NCBI GenBank assembly: GCA_031216445.1
Contig: CM062196.1
Location: 6,086,501-6,150,500 of the forward strand
DNA length: 64,000 nt
Direction: 5' to 3'
From: Lateolabrax maculatus
Taxonomy: Eukaryota > Chordata > Actinopteri > Acropomatiformes > Lateolabracidae
Shown piece after piece: positions 46,434-59,040 of the stretch (positions within the stretch are counted from its first letter, which is position 1; each line of letters starts with the position of its first letter). Under the pieces are notes generated by a model, which saw only the letters and a list, made by a program, of their open reading frames with translations, was not told where the DNA came from and did no database searches. A program made the position numbers and the translations under genes.

Positions 46434-46590
46434 AGCCTGACGTGCTGATCGTTCCAAATTTGTGGTTTATCTATGTTTGCATGCTGCATATTTTAAGCGA
46501 CGTGACATTTTATGCGTACATGTGCCATTTTTCTAAGCATTTCCAGATTCTGTTTTTTATTTGATAAAGTATTGATTACCATGCATGTGC

Positions 46591-46592
<2 letters not shown>

Positions 46593-46628
<36 letters not shown>
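46593..46628. repeat. (GT)18 microsatellite
   Basis: Uninterrupted GT units. Confidence 0.95.
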
Positions 46629-46630
<2 letters not shown>

Positions 46631-46820
46631 CATTGCATACCTGAGCTCCTAGCTATGTAGTTAATCATGTCCACCTACGGCCATTCAATAAACCCTGGTA
46701 GAAATGGCGACTTACGCCACAGCTGTCCCACAATGCCCCCTTCTCCTCTTTTTATCACCAGCTAGTAATTATGTGCTCCAGTGAGAGGCATGCAACTCAC
46801 TCATACACACAAACATAAAT

Positions 46821-46821
46821 A

Positions 46822-46848
<27 letters not shown>
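46821..46848. repeat. (AC)14 microsatellite
   Basis: Uninterrupted AC units, about 190 bases after a (GT)18 on the same strand; the two runs are complementary and could pair in single-stranded form. Confidence 0.95.
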
Positions 46849-46852
<4 letters not shown>

Positions 46853-47633
46853 CTTGATTAGCAAAACTTGGATCGCCTTGCTCTGTATTCCAAGAACATT
46901 CCATAAAGCAAAGGGCCATATAATTGCTTTCTACCGTCAGAACTGCAACAAGCGTTACCGCACAACCCCTGCCATCTCCTCCTCTTCACTCTTCCCCCAT
47001 CTGCTCCTCCTCTGCATCCACCTCTACCTGCTCATCTTTCCTCAAACTGCTTCTTTTCGTCCTTCCCTTGTGATTCTTCCTTCTGAGGAGCCACGTAAAC
47101 CTGCTGGACGTGATTTGCTTTTATTCCGTCATTGGATTAAGTGATTCTCTGCTTTGTGAATATGGCTGTTTTGTAAGCAGCTTTTAGTTTATCATTTTGC
47201 TTCTACAGCATACACATACTGTAGACTGTATAGTTGAGTCTCACGGTTCTCATAAACCCTCCATATAAAACTGTAGGCACCAGTTTCCAGTAAACAAGCT
47301 CTGGGAAGCCAAATTGTTGCTGCCTGTCCAGAATGAATCAGCAAAGAGATGTAATAAACCAAAAATCAAGCATCTAGCAAACTGAGAGTCCTGACGTTTT
47401 TCTCAGGAGTTCATGGAGACAAGGCCGAAACATAGCAAATGTCAGACTTATATAATACACGTGGCAGAGACAATAATCCAGTGGGATAGATAAATTGCTC
47501 TGCTCTTTAAATAATATTAATATTCGTTGGTGTGGTAAGACTATTAGATGTGTAGAGTTTTCAAGTTTGATCTGGCACGTTGCCTTCTAAGTCTGATGCA
47601 GTTCTGTGTAGATAGGTGCAATGTCAGTGTGTG

Positions 47634-47684
<51 letters not shown>

Positions 47685-48548
47685 TGTGCATGTAGTACAA
47701 ATAAACACTTCACTCAGCTGAGATGGTCTTGAACCGTACAGAACACTTACATTTGGCATTTGCACCTACAGAATAAACTGCACATTGGAGACATAGGAAA
47801 ACATGTTGTTTTACACTCACAAGTGCAGCCACAGTCAAGTTTGCACATAGTCATGCATTCTTTGTTAGCTTAACTTTCCATGTTGAAGCAAAGGCTCGGC
47901 CGGGGGCTATTTTCCTACCAGCTTTGCTCACCCAATGAGGTCACACCATCCAGAATCCTGGGAATGTCAAGAATGACGAGGTTTAAGAGCTTCTGAACAG
48001 CACTATATGTTATCAGATAGAGGGGGGCTGGTTGGGACGGGAGGTCGAAATGCGATCCACTTCTATAATGGTGAAATTAAGAAGGGAGGAGGGGGTGACA
48101 CGCTTCTTCACCTTATAGCTTCTTCTCTCATCTTTGATCCACCTATAGCAGATACCAGGACTTCACTTCAACACTGCATCAATTACGTCGTTGTTTTAAA
48201 TCTGACACTTTAAGATTATTACATTATTCTGGCACCAAAAGCAGGAATCATAACTGCACTCTGAATTGAAGTGTAGTGAATGTCCTAATTTAACCCCTAG
48301 ATTGGATTACTTACATTACTTGGATTAAAAGCTGTCTGAAACTGCACCCCAGGTGAAATAATTTGCTACAAAGCCACATGCCTGTCACCATTCAGATGTA
48401 TGTTTTCTAAATAGGTCATTTGGACTAATTCTGTAGATTAACACCTTAGTGTGCTGAGCATTTGAAGTTAGAGTTCAGCCCCAGTCTCAGCTAATGGGTC
48501 CTTGTTTTTCTGTGCACAAACAGTCCTGCTGCTGTTTTACACCGTGTA
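46849..48548. other. ddah1 intron 1, 46.8-48.5 kb
   Basis: No gene. A pyrimidine-rich segment lies at about 46970-47090 and a (TG)23 microsatellite at 47635-47680, followed by CGCGTGTG. Nothing else is seen. Confidence 0.45.
47635..47680. repeat. (TG)23 microsatellite
   Basis: Long uninterrupted TG run. Confidence 0.95.
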
Positions 48549-48712
48549 GTAGGGCTGCAGCTAACAGTTATTTTCACTTTCAATTAATCTGCAGATTTTT
48601 TCTTGATTAATCGAAAAATGGCCATCAACAAGTCACTTACAAAACAAGCAAGTCCAAAAGTCACTTTTTTTTTTGATTGCCTAAACGATTAATCAACATA
48701 TACTTTCAGCTA
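48549..48712. repeat. Interspersed repeat, family B, copy with a preserved end
   Basis: Begins TAGGGCTGCAGCTAACAG then TTATTTTCAC, the usual terminus of this family, and continues AATTAATCTGCAGAT, CTTGATTAATCG and AACGATTAATCAAC. It is shorter than usual, so internally deleted. Confidence 0.65.
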
Positions 48713-49189
48713 CTATGCAGCATACAGATGTCAGTTAATATCAAGTCTGGAGTTTATAAGACTGAGGGACAGTATTGTCTATCACTGTCCGTCCCCCCCC
48801 AAAGTAAATGCACCCTCTCCGTACCTGGCAGGTACACAGGTGAGGCTCCACATTCCACAAGAGACAGTCAGTAAAAAGGTCATTATCATAATTCATATTT
48901 TTCACATTGTTTAAACTATCCTGTGACTCTTTTGGAGGTCTAGACTTTCACTTTGTGATTCACCTATTGAATTATAGAATGATCAGTATGTAACACAAAA
49001 CACTGAAATGTGAGTCTAAGGAATGTCTGCGCTCCCAAAGCAAAGTGTGCAAACAGCAGAACCTTGCATCACTAAAAACTAGCTGAATACTGAATCTCTG
49101 ATGAATTTGGCTTTTTCATTGTTTTTGCTATCTTTGAAAAATCCTCGGACTTAAGGGTTTATTATCTATAATGCATTGTAATCATTATG

Positions 49190-49510
49190 AAACCTGCCCA
49201 GATATTTCCTGAAAGACGAGATGTCCCGTTGTCCAGACGAGAAGAGCGGGTGGGTGGTGGTGGGGGGTGGGGGGTATTGGTAGTCTGTATGTTTTTTCGA
49301 CAGGGCTTAGGCGGGGATGCTTGCTGGTCCCTCAAGTGTCTGGAAAGTGTGCCGTTTCCATTACAGTCTGTCTCGTTTCGCTTCAGCAGTGGCGATGTTT
49401 TTGCATGGAGGCCCGAGGGTGAGGGGCGATCTCTGTGGCCCTGTGAGTCCGTCCAGGCCTCAGCAGAGCGAGGTGAGGGAGGGGAGTGGCTGTGGCCCTC
49501 CTAGACACAC
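49190..49510. other. GC- and CpG-richer block with G-quadruplex-prone run in ddah1 intron 1
   Basis: About fourteen CpGs in 320 bases and G-rich sequence at 49248-49274 (GGGTGGGTGGTGG then two G6 runs). Donor-like GAG|GTGAGG lies near 49470. This could be an alternative promoter or conserved element; no protein-like frame is convincing. Confidence 0.35.
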
Positions 49511-49724
49511 ACATGGGTTACATGTGCAGCTTCAAAGACATAGCTGGACGGGCCTGACTACTGGCAGCCGGTTATCGCGGACAGGAAAGCAGAAGGAGGC
49601 TGGTTTCAGACTAGTTAGCTAGATGATTGAGGCATGATAGGCCTAGTGATTTGCTAGTTAGTAGACTGACTAACAGGCAAGCATGCTGCATGGCACACCT
49701 GGATGTTTCCTTTTTGATACAATT

Positions 49725-50120
49725 TTTACAGTTAACCTGCAATAACCGACTTTATTGGCCACTTGGGGGCAGCAGAAACAAGCTGTGAACACGTTTTTGG
49801 GAAACAGTTGTGAAGTGCACATGCCACAGTTATAGTGCAACGTTATACATTTATTTGGAGTCGTATTTGTGTCCACCTGACGAATGTAGGTCACTCTCTT
49901 TTAGCTCAGTTTTTGGTCTCCACGAACTCTTGAAGGAAACACCTTCAACTATTTAGCTGCTAAATGCTCCACTTTGTTCACCAGCTAGTCATTAAATGTG
50001 TCTGTAGAGCTGAGCAGGTAGTGTACAGTAGGTTTTTAGAGCTTCCATGGCTATGAGAGCGGGGAGAGTGAACCAAAACAGTAAAGTTGCAGGCCGGACA
50101 ATGAGCTGTAACTCACTATA
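49725..50120 (-). repeat. Interspersed repeat, family C, copy 2 (minus)
   Basis: On the minus strand this segment has AACTTTACTGTTTTGGTTCA, GTGGAGCATTTAGC and GTGGAGACCAAAAACTGAGC, the same blocks and order as 29156-29445. It is longer than copy 1 on its 3' side and starts near GGCCACTTGGGGGCAGC on the plus strand. Confidence 0.8.
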
Positions 50121-53100
50121 AGCAAAGCTGCAGATTCAGGTACTAATTCTCTGTAGGTTCCTCACTACGAGCGACCCCTTTCACATTGTTTTCACATTGC
50201 CCTTTGATACATTATTATAAAATGCTTTTATAATTGCTTTAAGTAAACAGTCAGGCATCAAGTAACAGCATGTATGCTGTGTGAAAAAAGTCAGTGGCTT
50301 TCTAAAAATGTGTAAGGTTTTGCCCTTTTTAGTTTGAAAGTACACAAAGTCCTCTAAATACACCAAGTAAAATCTCTGTTTTTTATTCAGCATTTTACCA
50401 TCTTAGTCATCCTGAAGCAGCTGTAGCCTACAATGATGACATCAGTAGTAAGTTTTAATAAGCCAGACCAATGGAGACTGAAAGACAGCGTACAGTCCAT
50501 CTTGGCAGAAAAATATAATGATGCAGTCAAGGAAACTTTTCACTGATATAAGGATATAGAATATTAACTGCAGTAAAATTGTTTGGTCAGTAAATACGTA
50601 CAAGTAACTAAATCCTCCCTCTAAAGTGAACATCGCTATACACTGACACAATGGAATCACCTGCTATTTTATTAACTGAGAGCAGAACTGTCTAATGGTT
50701 TTGTCCTAATGGTGCATCTAAAAGTAATATTAAATATTTTATGAGTCCAATTGTCTCTGCTGTTTTTCACCGTCAGGACACTTACTTGGGAATTACATCC
50801 TACATTTCAGTTACTTAACTATTAAGCTCACTTTGTAGCAGTAACACTTGCTTTTATTGTCTTTCCTGGCATTTTACAACCGTTAAGTACAAACCTTGTG
50901 AACTTTCACACTATCAAAGGAGATAAAAGGTGTGCACAATAGCCCTATTTAAGTGCTAATACTCATGAAGAACAGATGGTCTTTGTTGGGTCAGCTGGAG
51001 TGCTCCTGATGCTGCTTTCAGCAGAGGTGGTGGTCATTGGCCAACAGTATGGGACTCATTTTCTGATCCGGCTGAACTCACAAGTGTTTGGTGTTCTGCA
51101 ACAGAACAGAGTGTGGCAGAGAAGTGGTGCGTTAGTTCCACGATGCTTCAATTTTGTCATTATCTATGATTTCATTCATGCCAAATCCTAATGCAGTTCC
51201 TGATTTGGTTCTTGCTCAGTCCTTAGTAACTGTATGTATACTTATGTATAGTTTTGTGTATCTTATTGTGAAACGTTACAAGATTATATTGTGACTCAGA
51301 CACCAGGTTATACCACCATCAGTTTACAGGAACAACAGACTAGTGCAATCATTCACTAAATGCTACAGGTTAGATGCCCAAGTGCAGGTACGCTGTTTCA
51401 CTGAGGTTATCTAACCGGTTCCTCAAAACACAAATGAGTTGTTGAAGCAGGACAACTCATCTGCAGCACCTCCAGAGGACAAACCTCCAGAGGACACAAC
51501 GGTAATCTGTGGTCTCCCAGAACTGTCCTCTTGACACCAGAGACAGCTGAAGTTGCTTCCACAACCCAGGGCTTGAACTTATGTTGTGCTTAATTACTCT
51601 AACTTCTGAGGGTTGGTATTGATTCTGAAAGTTTATTTAGTTAGCTTTAGACAGACTAATGTGAAGATCAGAAACCAAATTGAATGAGCAAGCCGGCAAA
51701 GACCCTAAAGAGTATAAGACACCAGCAATCCTGAGTGACCGTGCAGGGAATTTGTCAAAGAATATGTCACAGAGTGTGAAACAAACAACCCATAAGCAAC
51801 ATGTTAGCCTTCTAAATATTCACAATAACAGCTACTGTGCAGCCACAGCATTAGTTATCTAAAAACATACCTGAGACATTACAGAGGTTCACCTTTGTGC
51901 AAATGAAGCCATTTCTAAAAGTGAAAATCGGTTCAGTCATCTTGGCTTTTTCTCAGAATAGTGTGCTTCTCTGTGCAGAACGCCTGCTTCTAACACATCA
52001 TCATGCAGAGTTAGCTCCCTCACTGCTAAATCCCTGCAGTATGGTTAATTCCACATGGTTTTCTTCTATTTTACTTTAAAGGCAGATCCCTGGATCCAGC
52101 CCTGCTGGTTAACATTAGCACCTGACCTCTTGTTTCATGCTGAAAGGAGGAAAAAAAATCTTTCTGGGAAAGCCCTTCATTAACATTTATGGGAAACCTT
52201 TTGGCCCATCTTGTTTTTTTTTCCCTTTCAAGATTAAAGCACATAGTCCTTTTCCTCATTTTTCCATACCAGCCCCTCCCATACATCTAACCTCACATGG
52301 CTGTTTTGGGAAATCCCTCATAATGGGCAGTCAGTCTGTACTTTGCCTGGCAAACTCAGATTTTTTCCCCTTTGGGAACACATCCATTGCATTCTTTGGA
52401 AATCGTTGGTGTAACTGTGTGGTATGATGGTGTTTTCTTTCTGCAGAACGCACTGTGTTTCCATGCTCTTTTTAGTATTCTGGACAGAGCGAACTGCTGG
52501 AACACCTCAACAATGAAAAGAATGCAGATATGAGAGACATAAACAGATTTTATTTTTTACAACCTAGACAGTATGCGTGGCTTCACAAGGTGGTCAGATA
52601 CTTTGGTTATGTAGGCTCACAGCCATATTCGGGTTTGCTTTTTCCCCAGATATTCAGAATGTCAATCGCATGAACAAAAACTAACTGTGTTGGAGCACAT
52701 GGTGGGAGGAGTTTTCGAGCAAAGAGCCCCTGTCAGTCCTACCCCTCATATCCAGTGAGGTCCAGCTTCTCTCCCTCTGACTCCCCTTATCCTCCCTCCT
52801 CACTTCTGTGGCTTTCCTGACCTTTTAGCCGGGGGTTCCTCTTTCTCTGAGCAAGCCAGCACTATACACTAAGAAGTCTCCCTGCGTGGGAGGGAGGAGA
52901 GAGTGGGGGAAGCCTTCAACAAGAACTCCATCTTAACGTGACTCACCCAAAACTCTCCGCCTTCTTCACCTTCTCGACCCTTCTTGTTGCTTTGTACTCG
53001 CTGCTTTGCACTGCACTCAAAGCACCAAAAAATCTCTCCTCCCTTGGAAAAGGCCGTGGTAGGTCAGGCTCCGGGCCACATAAATTCCGACAAACCTTCG

Positions 53101-56100
53101 CGGAGTGTGTTTGGTTGGACATTCTGTTCTGTGGCACACCTTGGGCCTCACAAATGTTGAAACAGCTTAAATATGTGGGAGATCTGGGTATTTTTACTCT
53201 GACTTTCCAGGGGCCTCAACCCGTGGAACAAAAACAAACACAATGGGGATTCCTACTCAAATCACCTCAATTGAATCATCTTTTGGTACACGTGAGACGG
53301 GTGCCAAGTTTTGATTCTGTAAGGGTAATAAGAGTCGGTTAACCACAGCGCTCGGAAAGCCTGACAGGTTATGGGAAATAGCTTCTGGTGACAGTTATCA
53401 GGCATTCCACTTTCCATCCGACTTTTAGTTCCCTTTTCAATCCTAAACCATATGCACTTCCATGAAACCTTTTTGGCAGATGTCTACTCAAGCATATTAC
53501 CATCTTACATCAGTTCCTCCTGTTTCCGAATGTCATTCAGTACAGTCTGATTTAATTGTTCAGCGGCAGCTTCTAGAAATTTCAGGCAGTTAAAGGACCA
53601 CAGCACTGCAAGTTTTAGCTCCTTAAAGGCTTTTTTAGCCCAATTTGTTTTTACTTTTCCTTCTCGAGGTGTTCGATATCCGAATAAAGAGGATGTCATT
53701 TGTTATACAGATTGTAAAGCCTTATAACTGAATTTTACTTGACTTGACTTAACTCAAGTGCTATCAAGCCTTCAGATAGTTATGGTTTTATTTACCATGG
53801 TCAGGTATACCCATCTGAGGTTTCTGCCACTACTCTAATACAAGAGAGACATTTTTCATATTGTTTAGAAATGAATAAAAACCAATGGATGGCTTCAATG
53901 GTTGGAAAATGCACTCAAATTCCAAATTGTGGTTTGGCATAGTGTGGGTTGCAAAGTGCTTAGTTTTGATTTAAAGAATACATCAAGACATCCATTTGAT
54001 TTGTAGCAAATGTAGCAAAGGAAAACTTGGAAAACCACTCGTATTGAGACACTACAATGCTATGTGGCCTTGTGCCCGCACACAGAGTTTATACTTACAC
54101 TGTAGCACATGGAGTGATTGACATGCACAATGTGCTCACCTTGAACTCCCAGCCTCGTCACCCTTTACTAGAGATGTGGGTGGTCCTGTGTCTGTCAGCT
54201 CAGGTAGGCCAAAGGTGACGGCGAATAGGGTTTCCCACTCGGGTTTCCCTCGAAGAAAAAAGAAAGAGGAAGAAGAAAGGCCGTACCGTTCTCTTCTCTC
54301 TATGCAGTTCTCAACACTGACTGTTCTGTACTTGCTATAACGGTGAAATAGGACTTTTCACTATTTTGGTTATTAGTGTTTTATTGCTTTGGGCAATAAC
54401 ATCAGGTAAATGGCTCAAGTGTAAATCTCAGTTTATCAGAGAAGAGCTGAGGAGCTTTATAGCCTTTCTTAAAATGTTGGCGGAGGGTGGAACGACCTTT
54501 AACCGAGCTAGCACTCACACTGCTTGCGTTAGGCCTCCAATCTTTGGAATATTTCACTTTTTTTCCAATTGATGTCATACAGCACAGGAAATCCTGGCAT
54601 TTTTGTTAGCACTACTCGTCCGTGGTATCGAGCAGGGCGACCTGGAGGGCATGCAGGCTGTTTGTCTTTAGTACAAACGACCATTGCTGACGTCCAACCA
54701 ACCTGCATTGCAGCATTGCTGGTAGTGTTTGCCAAATTTCTTTTTTCTACTAAAAACCATCCATCCAGCATGAATTCTTGGTTGTGAATGTAATGTGTAG
54801 TAAATCTAGCTGCATTTCTACTTAGTATAGTGATGATTGATAAGATATTATTTTTTATCAGACCCAGGGAAGCTAGAGGGAAGGGTGAACTGTAATCCTC
54901 CATGAGGTAGGTGTGTTTATTAGCTTTTCCCCCCTTGTGTAGGTATAGAAGTCCAGCCTGTGGGGGTCAAACCCAATAAACATGGAGGAGTCCGTGCCAA
55001 GTGGAGATGTATTTACTGAAGCCCCCTCTGTTTTTCCCCACGGTGGAGGCTCACGTCCATTCGTAACCAACAGCCTCCATGCTTCTGCTTTCCAACAGTT
55101 CCTAGCCTGCAGCTCTCCTGTATTTGTGGAGCCGTCACAGTGAGAGGTAGGCAGCAGACACATTCTTTACAGCCGTGCTGATTGGAGCGAGCACTTTATT
55201 TGCTCTGGGACAGACTGTGGACTTGTCAAACAGACTCATGTTTCTGTTTATTTTTGCAGTACTCTGCTCTGCTTGGGTTGTTACAGTACAGGAAGTCAGT
55301 CCTCTTTATTGATGAGGTTTCCCTATATTTCCTTTTTACATTTTCCTCCTCTTTAAGTACATACGGTATTACAGCATATTTGACGGTAACGTCTAATTCC
55401 TGATGTATTTGCTGTCCTGGTTAGAAATATGCAGGACCTTCTTTCCTGATAACAGATGATCTCAGAGGTTAAGAGTGTTATCTAAGAGTGATTCTACAAG
55501 CCTTATTCAACAGAGTCACTCCTTAATCTGCAGTCATTTCTAATTCCCTCTGTTGTTACAATGCTTATCAGTAACACGCCACAAATCTTTTAGGATGTGT
55601 AAGAGGTTTATGATCATCTTAGCTTTATAAGTCATTTGGAAAATGGGACCTAGATTCTTGGAGCTTCAGTCTTATGGAGATAGAGAGAGAGAGATTGTAT
55701 TATATAAGAACCCTTGGTTTAACCTTACCAAAAAAATTATAAAATACTACTCTTGTCTCTTGGTAGAAAAACAGCAAGCAGCCCAGGACCGAAATTGAGA
55801 CCCATGTCCATTGAAAAGATTCACGATGAAATGTAATTTTGGTATTCTCTTTCAATTTCGGTTTTCCATCTAGAAAATAATAAAATGAGTAGATAATGAA
55901 CAGCCACTTGAGCATTAATAGAAAACTAATTTCGGAGAAATCTTTATTTCTGTTTAATGATTCTCTACACAGCCAGTCATCCACACTTTTATGTGTAATT
56001 ACAAGAAGGGCATAGCAGCCGTTCTCAGCTTTCCAATATGCAATTACCTCTCACATACACACCATATGCTTTTACAAGGGTGCAGGCACCCCATTTAACA

Positions 56101-56425
56101 ATCATAGGCATAATGCCTCCACTCTCCTTTCAAATGATTTGTGTAATCCGGGCCTTGCTGCTATCTCTCAACATTCAGGCGGCTGTAAATGTGTCCAAGC
56201 AGGACTATAGTGTGGCATTTTCCTCCTTGGAGCCCTGATATCCTGGGAGCCCCAAGTGAAGGCAGTCCGACAGTGCAGTAAGTTTGGCTGAAACAGCTCT
56301 TTTACCGAGGCAGACTGCCAGATCCTTGTGGTCGATGTGGTGCGAGGGTCTCCAGATCTGCAACTGTTAACTGTGCACGCCTTCACATTGACCTACTTCT
56401 CAACATTTATGTAATCCTAAAGCTG
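50121..56425. other. ddah1 intron 1, 50.1-56.4 kb
   Basis: No gene. A 15-base tandem duplication (ACCTCCAGAGGACA) lies at about 51466-51497 and a purine-only tract at 54252-54280. GC-richer unique sequence at about 52700-53120 has no exon-like pattern. Confidence 0.45.
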
Positions 56426-56427
56426 AT

Positions 56428-56446
56428 GGGGGGGTGGGGTGGGGTG
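56428..56446 (+). other. G-quadruplex-prone run
   Basis: G7, T, G4, T, G4, T and GG; pattern only. Confidence 0.5.
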
Positions 56447-58555
56447 GAAGAGAGGAGGGGATGTCATGGCTTGGTTAACCACAGGTATGTTTCAACATAC
56501 ACCAAGGATTTGTTTGGATAACACAAAGACAGGCCATGGAGGGTTTGTTTTCTCTTGGCTGCTACTAAATGAGTTGTTGTCATTTCATACTTTTGTTACA
56601 GGCTGTGACAGTGCTTACCCTCGCAGTACGTCCCCTTTAGGAATGTCCCCTTTGACCACCATGACGGCATCAGACTTGGCACTTTTTTCCATGTATGCAC
56701 CCATCTGTGTGACTCATGTGTGAGTACTTTGCGTGTCCTTTGTGATAACTGTTCCCGCAACAACAAGAAAAAATCATTAAGTACTGATCTGATAACAGAA
56801 CTTTCAGATTCATATTTTTTCTGTGTGCCTCCTCTTTGTGTTTAATGTGTGTGCCTGTCAGTGCCTGTGTGTGTGTGTGTGTGTGTGTGTGAGTGTGTGT
56901 GTGCAATGGAGTGTAAGAGTTGTATGAATGTAACAATAGCCCTGTCAGAACCCCATTACAGCTTCTGTAGATTTTCTCCTTCATGGCTGCCATTTATTCC
57001 AGCCTTCAGGCTTTCTTTCTAAAGACGCACTCGGTGAAACAGCTGCCCGTGGCAAACTTTTGACAAATCTATAATTGAGCCATTTAATTGCCCTTACTTC
57101 TCTCAGCAAACTAAAGGAATCATCTTTCTGCTTCCTCCATGACGTCAGAGACTTAATACCTAAAAGTTTCAGATAGCCTTATCCTCCTAGTTGTTGCATA
57201 GCTAATGAGATTTTGTGCATTTATTTTAAATTCCACTTGGTCGATTGCCCTGAGAGGCAGTCATTATTCCCATTCTGTATTCCACTGGTCTTTGAACTTT
57301 CCTCTGCATTAGGCGTCTATCTGTTACGATCATCATCTGTGTCCTGGATGTCCAGCCAAAGCTTCAGCTATGACGCACAAGACTCATTGTTCAGACTTGT
57401 GCCCACGAGCCAATACACTACAAGCAGGTCACTTCTGTTATTTAGTTATTTTCTTATTTGGACATTTGATCGACTGTTTAGTAGTCTTTTCAGATTGTAA
57501 AACAAACCTCGAAGCTGTTCCAGTCAGTATTTTTATATTAACAATGGTTCAAATGACTTTGTGTAATGAGAATGGGTTGGCTCATACAGACAACCCGACA
57601 ACAGCTCTGTGTGAACTTATAGCGTTGTCATGTTGCAAGCTGGTATAACTGCATATTTAAAAAAATAAAGTTTTTAATATGGTGATTTTCATATTTATTT
57701 GTCTGAAAACATAACATAAAATGTAATTTATTTTAATGTGGTGTTTAATGTTATTAAAAACGCACAATAAATTAACAATGATAGAATTAATATTGCAGCA
57801 CTGGGAAACACTGAAGTAGCTGCTAACAAGTTCACCATTATAAGGTGATAATATATCAATATAGTGTTTACAGCTTGTCCAACCTCAACCAAGTGGCCAA
57901 TATAAAAACAAATGCAGGTTTAAGATGTATTGCCTTATATTATCTTGTTTTAGGACGTTTAAATTAACTTTTAAAAACCAGGCAAATTCATCTGAGGCAA
58001 GAAATAAGAGAACACAAAGAAAGATTGAGAATAAAATCACTCTAAATTCCTTGTTGACCAGCCAAACTGTCTGGCATTATGTGGAATTGATTTCATGATC
58101 TTTATAAATTCACAAACTGCAGCTGATAACTGTCATTTAAAGAGGTTAACCTCCTTTGCGTGTGAGGCGCAGAGGAATGCTGTATCCCCATTATGTTGGA
58201 GCGTGGGACTCTGTTGCCTGGTGTAGGGAGGCTAGGATGACCTTCAGGAATGCTATTGTTGTGTCCTCTATTCCCTTTCCAAATGCACCGTGCTCTATCA
58301 GACTGATGGTCCTTTTTAGCAGAATGCGATATCCACGGGTTCCAGGGGCGAGAGAAGGGAGAAGGGGTCCATAAAAAGCCCCAAATAAAAGGCTGTTCTC
58401 TCTGCTCCGTCTCCCCTGTCCTGTGCTGGAACGGCAGGAATGTGGCAGGCAGGCAGACTGGATCTCAGAGCCTTCAGCCCCTAATGAATTTTAAAAGGCC
58501 TTTTTCATTCAAAGCAGGGTGCTGGCTAACAGCATGTCGCCTGGCAAAGCACTCC
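56447..58555. other. ddah1 intron 1, 56.4-58.6 kb
   Basis: No gene. A (GT)n run with one interruption lies at 56866-56902. The rest is AT-rich. Confidence 0.45.
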
Positions 58556-58625
58556 GGGGAAAAGGAGGAGAGAGGAGAAAAGAAGAGAGCAGCATAGGAG
58601 GGTGGGAGGGAGAGGAGAAGGAGGT
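58556..58625. repeat. Polypurine tract
   Basis: Thirty-four consecutive purines at 58556-58589, then mostly purines to 58625, with GGAGAG-type words. Mirror-like purine tracts can form triplex DNA; that is inference. Confidence 0.75.
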
Positions 58626-58852
58626 GCTGGCAAAGTGAGTTGGCACCTAGGCAGGGTGGGGTATTGGATGTCTCTCGCAGTGGGAGATAATAGGCCACTC
58701 TGCATGAGAAGCCACTGTAGGAGCATTCTTGACCCTGCCACGAGGGTCTAAAGAGAATAGAGGGAATGTGAGAGACAAAGAAAGAAAGAAAGAGACAGTG
58801 AAGGACGAGAGGGACTCATAATGTCTGAAACTTGAAATGTGTGTCCCTGTTT
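58626..58852. other. Short unique segment with (GAAA)n
   Basis: Contains AAGAAAGAAAGAAAGAGACAG at about 58778-58798; otherwise nothing. Confidence 0.5.
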
Positions 58853-59040
58853 AAAGGAGTAGTTTGACATTTTGGTGCATACGCTTATTTGCTTTCTTGC
58901 CTGGAGTTAGATGAGAACAACAATATCAAAACTCTTATGTCTGCATTACAAACCTAAATCTGCAGCCAGCAGCGGGTAGCCTATTTAAGTGTAAACACTG
59001 GAAAAGTAAAAACTGCTTGCCTTGCTTACCATAAAGACAT
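58853..59040 (+). repeat. Interspersed repeat, family A, copy 2
   Basis: AGTTTGACATTTTGG, ACGCTTATTTGC, GAGTTAGATGAGAA and CTTATGTCTGCATTA match copy 1 at 1862-1980 in order and strand. The sequence also continues into the part of the family with GCAGCCAGCAGCGGGTAGCC. Confidence 0.8.
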
